Assembly: GCF_002723915.1 (NCBI RefSeq)
Contig: NZ_BEWL01000002.1
Coordinates: 391,831 to 455,830 of the forward strand
Direction of reading: 5' to 3'
Origin: Gluconobacter albidus
GTDB taxonomy: Bacteria; Pseudomonadota; Alphaproteobacteria; Acetobacterales; Acetobacteraceae
Length of the DNA: 64,000 nucleotides
The notes under the pieces were generated by a model, which was not told where the DNA came from, did not search any database, and worked only from the letters and a program-made list of their open reading frames with translations. The position numbers and the translations under genes were made by a program. Below are positions 1-8,061 of this stretch, piece by piece (the stretch's first letter is position 1; every line of letters starts with the position of its first letter).

Positions 1-264
1 ATGAGCACGCAGACGTTTGGTCTGCTATCGGTGCTGCGCCCCAAAACGCCATTCCTGATTGATGTGATCTGGCCCGCGCTGGGCGTTTTCACGAACCGGA
101 TCTTTGAAGAAGACCGGGAGATCATGGAACTGGAGCAGAGTGCCTGGCGGGATCTGGGGGGGGATCACAACGTCGAGGTTTTCCCCATCGTGCGAAAGCT
201 GCGCGACCTTCTGAAGGTCAGTGGAATTGTGAGGGAACAGACGGCTGATCCTGTCGTTGTCTAG
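1..264 (+). CDS. C-terminal part of a probable Rieske-type oxygenase (partial)
   Basis: The frame is open from the first base of the window to a TAG at 262-264, so the gene probably begins outside the window even though an ATG happens to sit at base 1. The 87 visible residues include a hydrophobic stretch followed by an R-I-F-E-E-D-R-E-I motif. That hydrophobic-segment/R-x-F-x-x-D pattern resembles the C-terminal end of aromatic ring-hydroxylating oxygenase alpha subunits of the pheophorbide/vanillate type. The Rieske cluster motif would lie upstream and cannot be seen. The family call is an inference from a short tail and could be wrong. Confidence 0.4.
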   Translation: MSTQTFGLLSVLRPKTPFLIDVIWPALGVFTNRIFEEDREIMELEQSAWRDLGGDHNVEVFPIVRKLRDLLKVSGIVREQTADPVVV

Positions 265-299
265 AGACATGGGTCTGGGGATACGGACAGGAGACGGTC

Positions 300-1145
300 A
301 TGAAAACAGTCACGCTCAGGAATGGTGTTACGGTTCCGGCACTGGGGTTGGGAACCTGGAATATCGGCGACAGCGCTTCACGGCGCAGCAGCGAAATAGA
401 GAGCCTGCGAAAAGGGCTTGAAGCTGGTCTGCGGGTTGTGGATACGGCCGAGATGTATGGCAACGGCCGCTCGGAAGATCTGGTCGGGGAAGCCATCGCG
501 GATGTGCGCGACGAGGTTTATCTCGTCAGCAAGGTCGTGCCGTCCAATGCGTCTTATGACGGAGTCCATGAGGCGTGCCGGCGTTCCCTGAAGCATCTGG
601 ATACGGACTGGCTGGATCTGTATCTGCTGCACTGGCATGGGGGGACGCCGCTTGACGAGACAATCCAGGCCTTTGAGGATCTGAAGGACGATGGTCTGAT
701 CCGGGGCTGGGGCGTATCGAACTTCGATGTCGATGACATGGAAGAGGTCGAAAACCTCTCCGGGAACTGTCTGGTCAATCAGGTTCTGTATAATCTGGAG
801 CACCGAGGGACGGAGTTCGATCTTCTGGAGCATGATCTGAAATCCGGAACGGTGACGATGGCCTATTCGCCGCTCGGGCAAGGTGGGGAGCTTCTGGAGC
901 ATCCGGCCCTGAGAGAGGTGGCATCACGGCACGAGACGTCGCTCGGGCCTGCCGATCCGGCGCAGATTGCTCTGGCCTGGGTGCTGCGTCGGCCGAATGT
1001 TCTGGCCATTCCGAAGGCCGCATCTCCGGAGCATGTGGCGGGAAATCTTGCCAGTCTGGAGATCAGCCTGACGGATGCGGATCTCAAAACGCTTGACGGC
1101 GCTTTCCCTTCTCCGAAACGCAAGCTATCTCTCGCCATGATCTGA
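300..1145 (+). CDS. Aldo/keto reductase
   Basis: A 281-residue protein of the usual AKR TIM-barrel length; it would reduce aldehydes or ketones with NADPH in the cytoplasm. The catalytic tetrad is visible: Asp48 and Tyr53 in the V-V-D-T-A-E-M-Y-G segment, Lys78 in L-V-S-K-V, and His111 in L-Y-L-L-H-W-H. The cofactor region near residues 235-260 (A-I-P-K-A-A-S-P-E-H) also fits AKRs. The ATG at 300 follows GGAGACGGTC, an acceptable ribosome site. It lies 35 bp after the oxygenase tail on the same strand, so the two may be co-transcribed. The substrate cannot be told from sequence; in this group the enzyme may act on sugar-derived ketones or aldehydes. Confidence 0.85.
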   Translation: MKTVTLRNGVTVPALGLGTWNIGDSASRRSSEIESLRKGLEAGLRVVDTAEMYGNGRSEDLVGEAIADVRDEVYLVSKVVPSNASYDGVHEACRRSLKHLDTDWLDLYLLHWHGGTPLDETIQAFEDLKDDGLIRGWGVSNFDVDDMEEVENLSGNCLVNQVLYNLEHRGTEFDLLEHDLKSGTVTMAYSPLGQGGELLEHPALREVASRHETSLGPADPAQIALAWVLRRPNVLAIPKAASPEHVAGNLASLEISLTDADLKTLDGAFPSPKRKLSLAMI

Positions 1146-1255
1146 CGGTCGTGATGGTTGCGGTCCGTTCTCCCTAACCTGCGGACCGCGCCCTGCATAT
1201 TTTCACGTCCCTGTTCCATACTGATCCGGTTTCCCTTTGCCTCGCGGTTCTGGTT

Positions 1256-2494
1256 GTGCCTGCCTGTGTGTTGGCGCTTCAGCCGGGGCGGTTCGGGCAG
1301 GCCGTAACCGTCTGTCTGGCGGCCCTGGCTGCAGTACTGGCGCTTTCGCCAGCTGTTCTGGCCGTTGCATTGGGTGTGATTGCGGCGCAGGAGCGGGATG
1401 CCTGTCCGGCGGTGTGGAGCGTTCCGGTTCTGCTGCTGAGCGTGTTGTTCCCTGCCCAGACGCCTGTTCTGCTGGGGCTGCTGCCTGTTCTGTTCTGGCC
1501 TGCGCTTGTGCGTCGCAGGGACGGGGGCTGTTCTGCCGTTATGAGCATTCTGGGGGTGTCGCTGGTGTGGCATGCTTCAGACGTCGTGTCGGCCGAGCTG
1601 GTTGCGGGTCTGGGCCTGTGTATGCTCGGGTTGATCGGATGGTCCGTTCTGGGAGCGCATCGGGCTGGAAATCTGGGGCTTTTGCGTCCCGTTCTGCTGA
1701 TGGTTCTGGTGGTGGCGGCGCAGGGCGAGGGTCTGGCGGTCTGTGCCCGGATTGCGCTGGAAGCCACGCTTCTTGATCTTGTCACGCTGGCTCTGACGGC
1801 ATCACTGGGGCTCCGGTTTCCGATGCTGGCCGTATTGCGCCTGCCGTTTCCGCCTCTGCCCGGACTGGTTGTGCTGTGGCTCGGAATTCATGCCGCGCTG
1901 GGCCTGGCCGCGGGTGTCGAGGGCTGGAGCGTGCTTGGCGTGGCGGTGGCGCTGCTTCTCGGCGTTCTGGCGCTGTCCGATCTGCTCGCCGTGGGACGGC
2001 AGATGTCTGCGGTGCAGGTGGCCGTATCCGGGGTTTCCGTGTTGCTGCTGGGGGCTGGAAGCCTGCTGCTGCCGGCTCTGGTGTTCGGGATGACAAGCCC
2101 TGCGTTGCACGTTGTGGGAGGAGAATGGGTCTGGCCCATCTGGAGTATCGGTGCGGGCGACGGCTCCCATTTCCGGCTGATGGCCTTCGTGATGGTCGGA
2201 GCCGTAATCTGGATCGTTCTTGTGCGTCCTTGGCGGAGTATTGGCGGGATCGTTCAGGCGGCCTCCACACTTGCTCCGGCGCTGGCAAGGCTGCTCTCGT
2301 CAGGCGATGCCCTGTTTGAAGAGGCGCCATCTCTGGGCTGGAGCCTGCGGCGCTTTATCGTGTCGGGGCGGGTTCGTTTCAGGGCGCTGAAAGGGATGAA
2401 AGCGCCCGTTTTGCACGATCTGCGACAGGGGGCGGTGGGCCTCTGGCTTGTTCTTCTCGGGCTCGTCCTCGCGGTTCTGGGAGTGATGACGTGA
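1256..2494 (+). CDS. HyfB/NuoL-like membrane subunit (reduced antiporter-like protein)
   Basis: First gene of a six-gene operon resembling hydrogenase-4/complex I. The 412-residue product is almost entirely hydrophobic, with about 11-13 predicted membrane segments. A match to the antiporter-like family is the F-P-P-L-P-G motif near residue 200, followed by a further helix, as in NuoL/M/N and HyfB. It is much shorter than HyfB (about 670 residues). The only lysines are in the cytosolic loop near residues 380-385, so the buried Lys residues expected of a proton channel are not seen. The GTG used here falls inside the first helix and has no clear Shine-Dalgarno sequence. The frame is open back to 1178, so translation may start upstream at a non-ATG codon (CTG 1193 or ATT 1199). 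Its stop overlaps the next start. Confidence 0.65.
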   Translation: MPACVLALQPGRFGQAVTVCLAALAAVLALSPAVLAVALGVIAAQERDACPAVWSVPVLLLSVLFPAQTPVLLGLLPVLFWPALVRRRDGGCSAVMSILGVSLVWHASDVVSAELVAGLGLCMLGLIGWSVLGAHRAGNLGLLRPVLLMVLVVAAQGEGLAVCARIALEATLLDLVTLALTASLGLRFPMLAVLRLPFPPLPGLVVLWLGIHAALGLAAGVEGWSVLGVAVALLLGVLALSDLLAVGRQMSAVQVAVSGVSVLLLGAGSLLLPALVFGMTSPALHVVGGEWVWPIWSIGAGDGSHFRLMAFVMVGAVIWIVLVRPWRSIGGIVQAASTLAPALARLLSSGDALFEEAPSLGWSLRRFIVSGRVRFRALKGMKAPVLHDLRQGAVGLWLVLLGLVLAVLGVMT

Positions 2495-3363
2495 TGGCGC
2501 ATGAAGCCGGACTGATCGCGCTGTCAGTGCTGGAAGCCCTGTTTCAGGTAGGGCTGCTGCTTGTTCTGGCACCTGTGCTGGGATGGTGTCTGGACAGTCT
2601 GCCATTCTGGCTGGCTGGCCGGTCGGGGGGCGCGGTGCGGTTTCGCCTTTTTGGTGCAGGGCGTTTCTGGAAAGCCGTGCTTCGCAGCCCGTTGGGGGGG
2701 CGTTCTGCGCCCGCGCTGACCGTGGGGGTTCTGGCGCTCGTCTGTCTGCCTGCGGTGACTACGGGATCAGTCTTGTCCCCGTTTGCGGACCCGCTCGTCA
2801 TGGGCCTGATGCTGTTGATGGGACGTGGATTTCTGGGGGCGGGCGTTCTGTCGGGAGAGGCGTCGCGGCTGGGGCCGGCGGTTCTGCTGCTCTGTCTGAC
2901 GGAGGCTCTGATCGCGCTGGCTGCTCCGGGGACGGATGGCCTTGGGGGGCTGTGTGCGATGTTGCATATCGAGCCCGAACCCGGTCTGGAGGGAGCGCTT
3001 GCCGCCTGTGCGCTGGCTCTGGGGATTGCGTGTCCTCCGCTGCGTTCCGAGGACGTGACTGATATGCTGTCTGGACTGCAGGACCGGCAGGAGCGCGAGG
3101 CGGCGCGCTGCATCGCCGATGTGCTGAATTGTGCATGGCTGCTGCTGCTGGCTGATCTGGCATGGCCGGTGAGCGTGGGGCTCGCGCAGGGAGGCGTTCA
3201 GGGCTGGTGGCTCGGGCTGGTTGCGCTTGTCGCACGGCTGGCGCTGGCTGTGGGCGTGGCGGTCGGGTTGAGACTGATGGCGCAGGAGCGGAGCGCACGT
3301 TTGACGGCGCTGTTTGCGGGCGTGGCGCTTCTTCTGGCTCTGGCGGGGAGGTTTGGCACATGA
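2491..3363 (+). CDS. HyfC/NuoH-like membrane subunit
   Basis: A 290-residue membrane protein with about 8 hydrophobic segments, the size and position expected for HyfC/HycD, the NuoH-like subunit that anchors the peripheral arm. The GTG at 2491 overlaps the preceding stop in a GTGA junction, the same coupling seen throughout the operon; an ATG at 2494 is an alternative start. A G-E-A-S-R segment near residue 127 sits where HyfC proteins carry their conserved A-S-R-E motif, but the charged residues after it are changed. The loop near residues 186-205 (R-S-E-D-V-T-D to D-R-Q-E-R-E-A) is acidic and cytosolic, as in NuoH. Sequence similarity is weak; the assignment rests on context and topology. 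Confidence 0.6.
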   Translation: MMAHEAGLIALSVLEALFQVGLLLVLAPVLGWCLDSLPFWLAGRSGGAVRFRLFGAGRFWKAVLRSPLGGRSAPALTVGVLALVCLPAVTTGSVLSPFADPLVMGLMLLMGRGFLGAGVLSGEASRLGPAVLLLCLTEALIALAAPGTDGLGGLCAMLHIEPEPGLEGALAACALALGIACPPLRSEDVTDMLSGLQDRQEREAARCIADVLNCAWLLLLADLAWPVSVGLAQGGVQGWWLGLVALVARLALAVGVAVGLRLMAQERSARLTALFAGVALLLALAGRFGT

Positions 3364-3881
3364 TCGTTGGGTTCGGACTTCTCCTTCTGCTGGCTTTTGC
3401 GGGTCTGGGAAAAGACGGGCGGGGGCTGCCGCTTTACGGGGCAGTCTGCGCATTTGCCGGGGCGACGGTCTGCTCGGGACTGATGGCGCTGCTGACATCC
3501 GTGGCGCTGATCGGACTGAACGTCCTGGCGTGGATCTGGCTGAGGCGCTTTGCGCCGGAAGCGCCGGATCGGGCCGCTGTTCTGCCGGTTGTGGGCACGC
3601 TTGTCCTGCTTCTGGCGCTTGGTCTGTCAGGGGCGGGTCTGGGACTTGCTCCGGTTCTGGGTGCGGGCGCGGTTCTGGCAGGATTGTGTGGCGCGGCCTG
3701 GGGAACGCCGCTGGTTCAGTTCACGGGACTACTCCGCGCTGCGGACGGACTGGTTGTTGTCGCCTGCGTTCTGAATTCATGGCCGCTTTTTGCCGTTGCT
3801 CTGAGTCTGTGGGGTGTTCTGGCCGCACTGGGCATTACGCTGCTGCCGCGTCTGGCATGGCGGCGGGTGGAGGACGTCTGA
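3360..3881 (+). CDS. HyfE-like membrane subunit
   Basis: A 173-residue protein with about six hydrophobic helices and very few charges, matching HyfE in size, topology and position between HyfC- and HyfF-like genes. In complex I terms HyfE corresponds to the NuoK-like part of the membrane arm. Start and stop both lie in 4-base ATGA overlaps with the neighbours, so translation is tightly coupled. No catalytic residues are expected. I see no acidic residue clearly buried in the helices, whereas NuoK-type subunits carry essential membrane glutamates; this suggests altered or lost ion translocation. Function is inferred from the operon. Confidence 0.6.
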   Translation: MIVGFGLLLLLAFAGLGKDGRGLPLYGAVCAFAGATVCSGLMALLTSVALIGLNVLAWIWLRRFAPEAPDRAAVLPVVGTLVLLLALGLSGAGLGLAPVLGAGAVLAGLCGAAWGTPLVQFTGLLRAADGLVVVACVLNSWPLFAVALSLWGVLAALGITLLPRLAWRRVEDV

Positions 3882-4969
3882 TGCATCCGCTCGCACCCGT
3901 CGGTACGCTGTTTGCCGTTACCGTCTGGCCGCTTCTGGCAGCGTTTCTGCTGTGTCTGACGCCTGAAAACCGGCAGTCCGCCAGCAGTCGGACATTTGCC
4001 GTGGCCGGACTTGTCATCACGCCGCTGGCCGTGTGGCTGATGCCGGGCACGGATGCGCTGGCCGCTGCGTGTTCCTGCATCGTGACGGCCATTCCGCTTC
4101 TTCTCCCGCAGGCCCGGGACCGGACCGGACGGATTTTGCCGTTTCTGGTGACGGGATGCGCGCTGCTGGCGCTGAATGTCCATTCGGCGTTCGCGGTGAC
4201 GATCCTGTGTGGCGCGGGAACGGTTCTTCTGGCGTGGCGCGAGGGGCGTGGCCCCCGTCAGGCCGCGATTGTGTGGGACATCGCGCGCAGCCGGCTCGGG
4301 GGCGTGGTTCTGGGGCTTCTGGGCGCGTCGCTTCTGCCGATGCAGCAGTCGTCTCTGGGAGCGGTTCTGCTGACGGTCGGGCTGTGCATGGTGGCGGGTC
4401 TGGGACCGTCACCCGCGCCTGCTCCGGAGGCGGCGCTTCTGGATACGGGGCTGCGGTTTGCGGCACTGATGCTGATGTTGCGCCTGAGTGCCTATCCGCT
4501 GGTCCATCTGCTCATGCTGGTTGCGGGCTTTGGAACCCTCCTCATGCTGGTGTTGTCACGTTCGACGGGACGGACGATTTCCCTGCCGATACTGTCGGCG
4601 CTGGGTGCTGTTGCGGCCGCGACCGGCGAAGGTCCGGCGCTCGTCCTGCTGCTTCTGTCCGCGCTCGGACTGGCCGTTCTGGATCTGCACGAGGCCGAGG
4701 AGGCGGAGGTCATCGGGGCAGGAGCCGCACCATGGCCGGTGTTCTGTGCGCTGGTCGGGATCGGGCGGTCGCTTGAAACCGCACAGCTTGTTCTGCTGGT
4801 GTTGTGTCTGCTGCCTGCTTTGTGGTCCGTACGTCCTATGACCCTGCTGCCAGCGTTCGGGCGGCCAGAACGGGGGATTGTCGCAGTGATGCAGGCTGTG
4901 CTGCTGCTGGGCGGGCTGTGTGGTCCGCTATTGCTGGCGTGGCATCCGGTGACGGGGTGGCGGCCATGA
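3881..4969 (+). CDS. HyfF/NuoM-like membrane subunit without lysine
   Basis: A 362-residue hydrophobic protein with about 11-12 predicted helices in the HyfF position. Canonical HyfF is about 530 residues, so this one is reduced. The protein contains no lysine at all. The segment M-L-R-L-S-A-Y near residue 200 aligns best with the M-L-K-x-G-x-Y helix of antiporter-like subunits, with the proton-channel Lys replaced by Arg. The usual P-F-H-x-W-L-P motif that precedes this helix is not recognisable. An acidic loop (L-H-E-A-E-E-A-E) lies near residues 270-277. ATGA overlaps join it to the genes on both sides. It is probably a structural or modified ion-handling subunit. Confidence 0.6.
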   Translation: MHPLAPVGTLFAVTVWPLLAAFLLCLTPENRQSASSRTFAVAGLVITPLAVWLMPGTDALAAACSCIVTAIPLLLPQARDRTGRILPFLVTGCALLALNVHSAFAVTILCGAGTVLLAWREGRGPRQAAIVWDIARSRLGGVVLGLLGASLLPMQQSSLGAVLLTVGLCMVAGLGPSPAPAPEAALLDTGLRFAALMLMLRLSAYPLVHLLMLVAGFGTLLMLVLSRSTGRTISLPILSALGAVAAATGEGPALVLLLLSALGLAVLDLHEAEEAEVIGAGAAPWPVFCALVGIGRSLETAQLVLLVLCLLPALWSVRPMTLLPAFGRPERGIVAVMQAVLLLGGLCGPLLLAWHPVTGWRP

Positions 4970-6405
4970 AAAGCATGGGGCGGATCATCCGTAGTGGAGA
5001 GCGTGTGGCGCTGTCGCATTATCATCTCGATCCTGCGCAGTGGAGCGACATGCTCTGTGCTCCGGGCGCGACGCTGCCACTGATCTCATGCTGGGCGAAT
5101 GATTCCCGCGCCTATGTCCTGCTGCTGGAGGGGGACTGTCCGCTTCTGGCGAGCACGATTGTGGAAGAGCGCCGGTATCTGGCGCCTTCATCGCGGTTTG
5201 CCGGGGCGGAATGGGGGGAGCGCGTCTCGTATGATCTGTATGGCGTCGAGGCCATGGATGCGTGTGGCAACGGAACGCCGGCGCTGGATGAAGGCGGATG
5301 GACGTCTACATGGCCGTTGTCGTCCCGGCCGGGACCGGCGTCGGGTGGTCTGCGTCCGCTCGCGGGGAGTCATTTTCTGCGTCCGGAGCAGACGGGGCTG
5401 AGTGGCCCTCTGGACCTGTCTTTCGAAGTTCTGAAAGGGAAAGTCCGGACTGTGGATGTCTGCGCGGGCGGGGCGCATCGGGGGGTGGTGTCCCGTCTTT
5501 TGGGGAAGACACCGGAAGAGGCCATGTTCCTCGTGGCGCGGATGACGGCGGGTGCGTTTGTGGCGTATCCTCTTGCCTTTGCGCGCGCTGTGGCGCAGGC
5601 GCGGGGGCAGGTTCCGGGGCCGGGAATTCGGGATGTGTGGATGATCCTGCTGGAGATCGAGCGGATGTCGCTCCATCTGTTTGACATGGCCCGGACGGCG
5701 CGGGGTGTGGATGCGGAGCTTCTGGCGACACATTGCGATCATGCGCGTGAAGCCATTGCGCAGGCCTGTTCGGAGCAGGGCGTGTCGCGTCGTCTGATGG
5801 ATACGGTGAGTTGTGGTGGTTTTCGCGAGGGGCTGGAGATCGTCCCGCTGGCGCAGGCGGTTCATGCGGCGATGCAGCCACGTCTTGCGGCGCTGGAGGA
5901 GCTTCACCGGGTCTTTGCGTCCCGTCTGAACGGGTTTGCGGTTCTGGATGTGCGGCTGGCCGAGCGTTTTGCCGTTGGAGGCGTGACGGGGCGTGCGAGC
6001 GGCCGCAGCATGGATATGCGGCGGCGGGAAGCCGGAATGCGGCTGGAGGCACTGCGGGCGACGGGATCGAGCCGGGGCGATGCCCGGGCGCGTGACGGAT
6101 TGCGGCTTGCGGAAATCAGAGATTCGCTGAAGCTGATGGAACGGATTCTGGGGAGCATCGGTCTGGAGGATGACGAGCCCGCGCCGGATCGTACGGATGA
6201 GGGCATTGGCGTGGCCGAGGGGGCACGCGGAGATGTGTGGTACTGGGTACGGCTGAAAAACGGCCGGATCGAGAACCTGCATGTCCGCGATCCGGGTGTA
6301 TCGGTTCTACCGGTTCTGGGGGCGATGCTGCGGGGTTGTCCCATCGAGCGGGTACCCGCAGCTCTGGGCTCGATCGGACTCTCTCCAGCGGGGATCGCGT
6401 TGTGA
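4966..6405 (+). CDS. HyfG/HycE-like large subunit (fused NuoC-NuoD type) lacking the [NiFe] ligands
   Basis: A 479-residue fusion of a NuoC-like domain (about residues 1-125) and a NuoD/hydrogenase large-subunit domain (about 140-479). The NuoC part shows E-R-V-S-Y-D-L-Y-G-V-E near residues 84-95, matching the E-R-E-x-x-D-x-(Y/F)-G signature. The large-subunit part shows A-H-R-G near 169-173, L-L-E-I-E-R near 228-233 and the C-terminal E-G-A-R-G-D. In [NiFe] enzymes the Ni ligands are two CxxC pairs. Here the first reads R-M-T-A-G-A-F (near 191-197) instead of R-V-C-G-I-C, and the second reads S-P-A-G at the very end instead of D-P-C-x-x-C. It therefore cannot hold a [NiFe] site. It is much closer to HycE/HyfG than to NuoD by fusion and gene order. 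The start ATG overlaps the previous stop. Confidence 0.8.
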   Translation: MKSMGRIIRSGERVALSHYHLDPAQWSDMLCAPGATLPLISCWANDSRAYVLLLEGDCPLLASTIVEERRYLAPSSRFAGAEWGERVSYDLYGVEAMDACGNGTPALDEGGWTSTWPLSSRPGPASGGLRPLAGSHFLRPEQTGLSGPLDLSFEVLKGKVRTVDVCAGGAHRGVVSRLLGKTPEEAMFLVARMTAGAFVAYPLAFARAVAQARGQVPGPGIRDVWMILLEIERMSLHLFDMARTARGVDAELLATHCDHAREAIAQACSEQGVSRRLMDTVSCGGFREGLEIVPLAQAVHAAMQPRLAALEELHRVFASRLNGFAVLDVRLAERFAVGGVTGRASGRSMDMRRREAGMRLEALRATGSSRGDARARDGLRLAEIRDSLKLMERILGSIGLEDDEPAPDRTDEGIGVAEGARGDVWYWVRLKNGRIENLHVRDPGVSVLPVLGAMLRGCPIERVPAALGSIGLSPAGIAL

Positions 6406-6887
6406 ACGCTCTGCGACGGACGGGCCCTCTGAGCCTGCTTTACGCCTTCATGGATGCGCGGCGCTGGCGTCCCTCCACAGAGGGGGTGTCTGTGGGGCGT
6501 GAGCGTCCGATCGGGTTGTATGTGCTGGAGACGGGGGGATGCGAGGGCTGCTTCATGGAGATCGAGTCCCTGAAAGGCAGTGCTTTCGCTCTGGAGCAGG
6601 CGGGTTTTGTTTGTGTGAGCGATCCGGCGGATGCGGACTGGCTGCTGCTGACTGGCGCGGTGACGCGCGTCTGTGCCGAGATGGTGGACCGGGTGTGGCG
6701 GGCAATGCCACCGGGCCGAAGCCTGATTGCGGTGGGGGCCTGTGCGGTCGATGGAGGGCCGTTTCCGGCCAGTTATGCGACGCTGGGCGGCTTGCAGGCC
6801 CTGACGCCGGTGCGGCGTGCGATTCCGGGCTGTCCTCCCGCGCCGCAGGAGATCCTGCAGGCCCTTCAGGAGCTGGCGCGGGTCTGA
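6402..6887 (+). CDS. HyfI/NuoB-like iron-sulfur small subunit
   Basis: A 161-residue protein of the NuoB/hydrogenase small-subunit family. Four cysteines sit in the expected motifs: Cys47 and Cys50 in G-G-C-E-G-C, Cys114 in V-G-A-C-A-V-D-G-G, and Cys144 in P-G-C-P-P. The CxxC spacing of the first pair is that of hydrogenases, not the adjacent pair of complex I NuoB. It should hold one [4Fe-4S] cluster next to the large subunit. GTG 6402 overlaps the previous stop (GTGA), and this is the last gene of the operon. No polyferredoxin gene (HyfA/HyfH-like) follows, so the electron donor or acceptor is unknown. The intact cluster site contrasts with the lost Ni site of its partner. Confidence 0.85.
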   Translation: MNALRRTGPLSLLYAFMDARRWRPSTEGVSVGRERPIGLYVLETGGCEGCFMEIESLKGSAFALEQAGFVCVSDPADADWLLLTGAVTRVCAEMVDRVWRAMPPGRSLIAVGACAVDGGPFPASYATLGGLQALTPVRRAIPGCPPAPQEILQALQELARV

Positions 6888-7052
6888 TCGCGATATTCTG
6901 AAACTGGAAATTGCCTGAAACAACGAAGTTTTGTCTTCGGACGGCTTGTCGTGACACGGTTTCGCGTTAAAGCAGACGGGCGCACTGGATGCGTTTTCCA
7001 TGAGGTCCGGCCGCCTGTCGTTCAGGTCGCCGCACAGAGCACAGGGCTTGAG

Positions 7053-7988
7053 ATGGCTGATTATCGCCTTGGAATTGATCTTGGTGGCACGAAGATCGAA
7101 ATCGCGGTTCTGAATCGTTCGGGCGATCTCGTCCTGCGGGAACGGATTGCCAATCCCGGTATTTATAACGAGGCCGTTCTGGCGATCCGGGATCTGGTTG
7201 CGGATGTGGATCACCGTCTGGGTGCGGTGCCGAGCCACCGCGTCTCGGCGGGGCAGCACACCTCCACTCTGGGCATCGGGATTCCGGGATCAATCTCGCC
7301 AGAGAGCGGGCTGATCAAGAATGCCAATGCAACCTGGCTGAACAACCAGCCTTTCGGGCACGATCTGGAGGCCGCGCTGGCACGTCCGGTCCGGACGGAA
7401 AACGACGCCAACTGCTTTGCGCTGTCTGAGGCCGCCGATGGTGCGGCCAAGGGCATGCTGACCGTTTTCGGTGTCATCATCGGAACGGGCATGGGCGCGG
7501 GCATCGTCAATAACGGCCGCGTTCTGGAGGGCCGTCATCATATTGCTGGTGAATGGGGGCATCTGCCTCTGCCCTGGCCGACGGAAGAAGATGCGCCGGC
7601 GCGCGAGTGCTTCTGTGGGAACAAGGGCTGCATGGAGCGCTACCTTTCGGGCCCGGCACTTGCGGCGGACTGGAAAGGACCGGGCCATCGCAATACGGCC
7701 GGGATCGAAGAGGCTGCGGCCAATGGTGATCAGGCGGCGATTGCAGCGCTCGGTCGTTATACTGAGCGTTTTGCCCGGGCCTGTGCCATGGTCATCAACT
7801 TCCTTGATCCGGATGTGATCGTCCTCGGTGGTGGCGTCTCCAACCTTCACACGCTGTATGAGCGCGTGCCGCCGCTTCTGGCCAAGCATGTCATTACGCC
7901 GGTCTGCACAACGCCGATCGTGCGGAACAAGCATGGTGACAGCTCTGGTGTGCGTGGTGCGGCATGGCTGTGGGACGTGACGGAATAA
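7053..7988 (+). CDS. ROK-family sugar kinase (fructokinase/glucokinase)
   Basis: A 311-residue ROK kinase that would phosphorylate fructose or glucose with ATP in the cytoplasm, feeding the pentose phosphate pathway. Visible motifs: the phosphate-binding D-L-G-G-T-K at 9-14, E-N-D-A-N at 116-120 with the catalytic Asp118, the sugar-binding E-x-G-H at 167-170, and the zinc motif C-F-C-G-N-K-G-C at 186-193 together with His170. E-x-G-H plus zinc binding is typical of ROK fructokinases and of hexokinase-like members. The ATG at 7053 opens the conserved domain; an in-frame upstream extension exists but adds non-conserved sequence. A strong terminator follows. Fructokinase is preferred because such enzymes are known in Gluconobacter. 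Confidence 0.85.
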   Translation: MADYRLGIDLGGTKIEIAVLNRSGDLVLRERIANPGIYNEAVLAIRDLVADVDHRLGAVPSHRVSAGQHTSTLGIGIPGSISPESGLIKNANATWLNNQPFGHDLEAALARPVRTENDANCFALSEAADGAAKGMLTVFGVIIGTGMGAGIVNNGRVLEGRHHIAGEWGHLPLPWPTEEDAPARECFCGNKGCMERYLSGPALAADWKGPGHRNTAGIEEAAANGDQAAIAALGRYTERFARACAMVINFLDPDVIVLGGGVSNLHTLYERVPPLLAKHVITPVCTTPIVRNKHGDSSGVRGAAWLWDVTE

Positions 7989-8010
7989 GCCTGTCGCGTA
8001 TCGGACATGA

Positions 8011-8044
8011 AAAAGGCCGCCCGGATATCCGGGCGGCCTTTTTT
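8011..8044 (+). terminator. Rho-independent terminator after the ROK kinase
   Basis: Near-perfect hairpin with arms AAGGCCGCCCGG and CCGGGCGGCCTT around a very short ATAT centre, followed by a T run. An A run on the other side lets it also serve the convergent pssA gene. Confidence 0.9.
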
Positions 8045-8061
8045 GTTGGTATTTCCTGCTC

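Noticed and set aside
1237..1776. Open Gly/Ser/Cys-rich frame overlapping the HyfB-like gene
   Set aside because: It lies inside the hydrophobic gene in a different frame; GC-rich DNA leaves several frames open. No motif and no ribosome site.
4966..6405. Possible active [NiFe] hydrogenase
   Set aside because: Both CxxC pairs that bind Ni are absent, and no maturation (hyp) genes are in the window.
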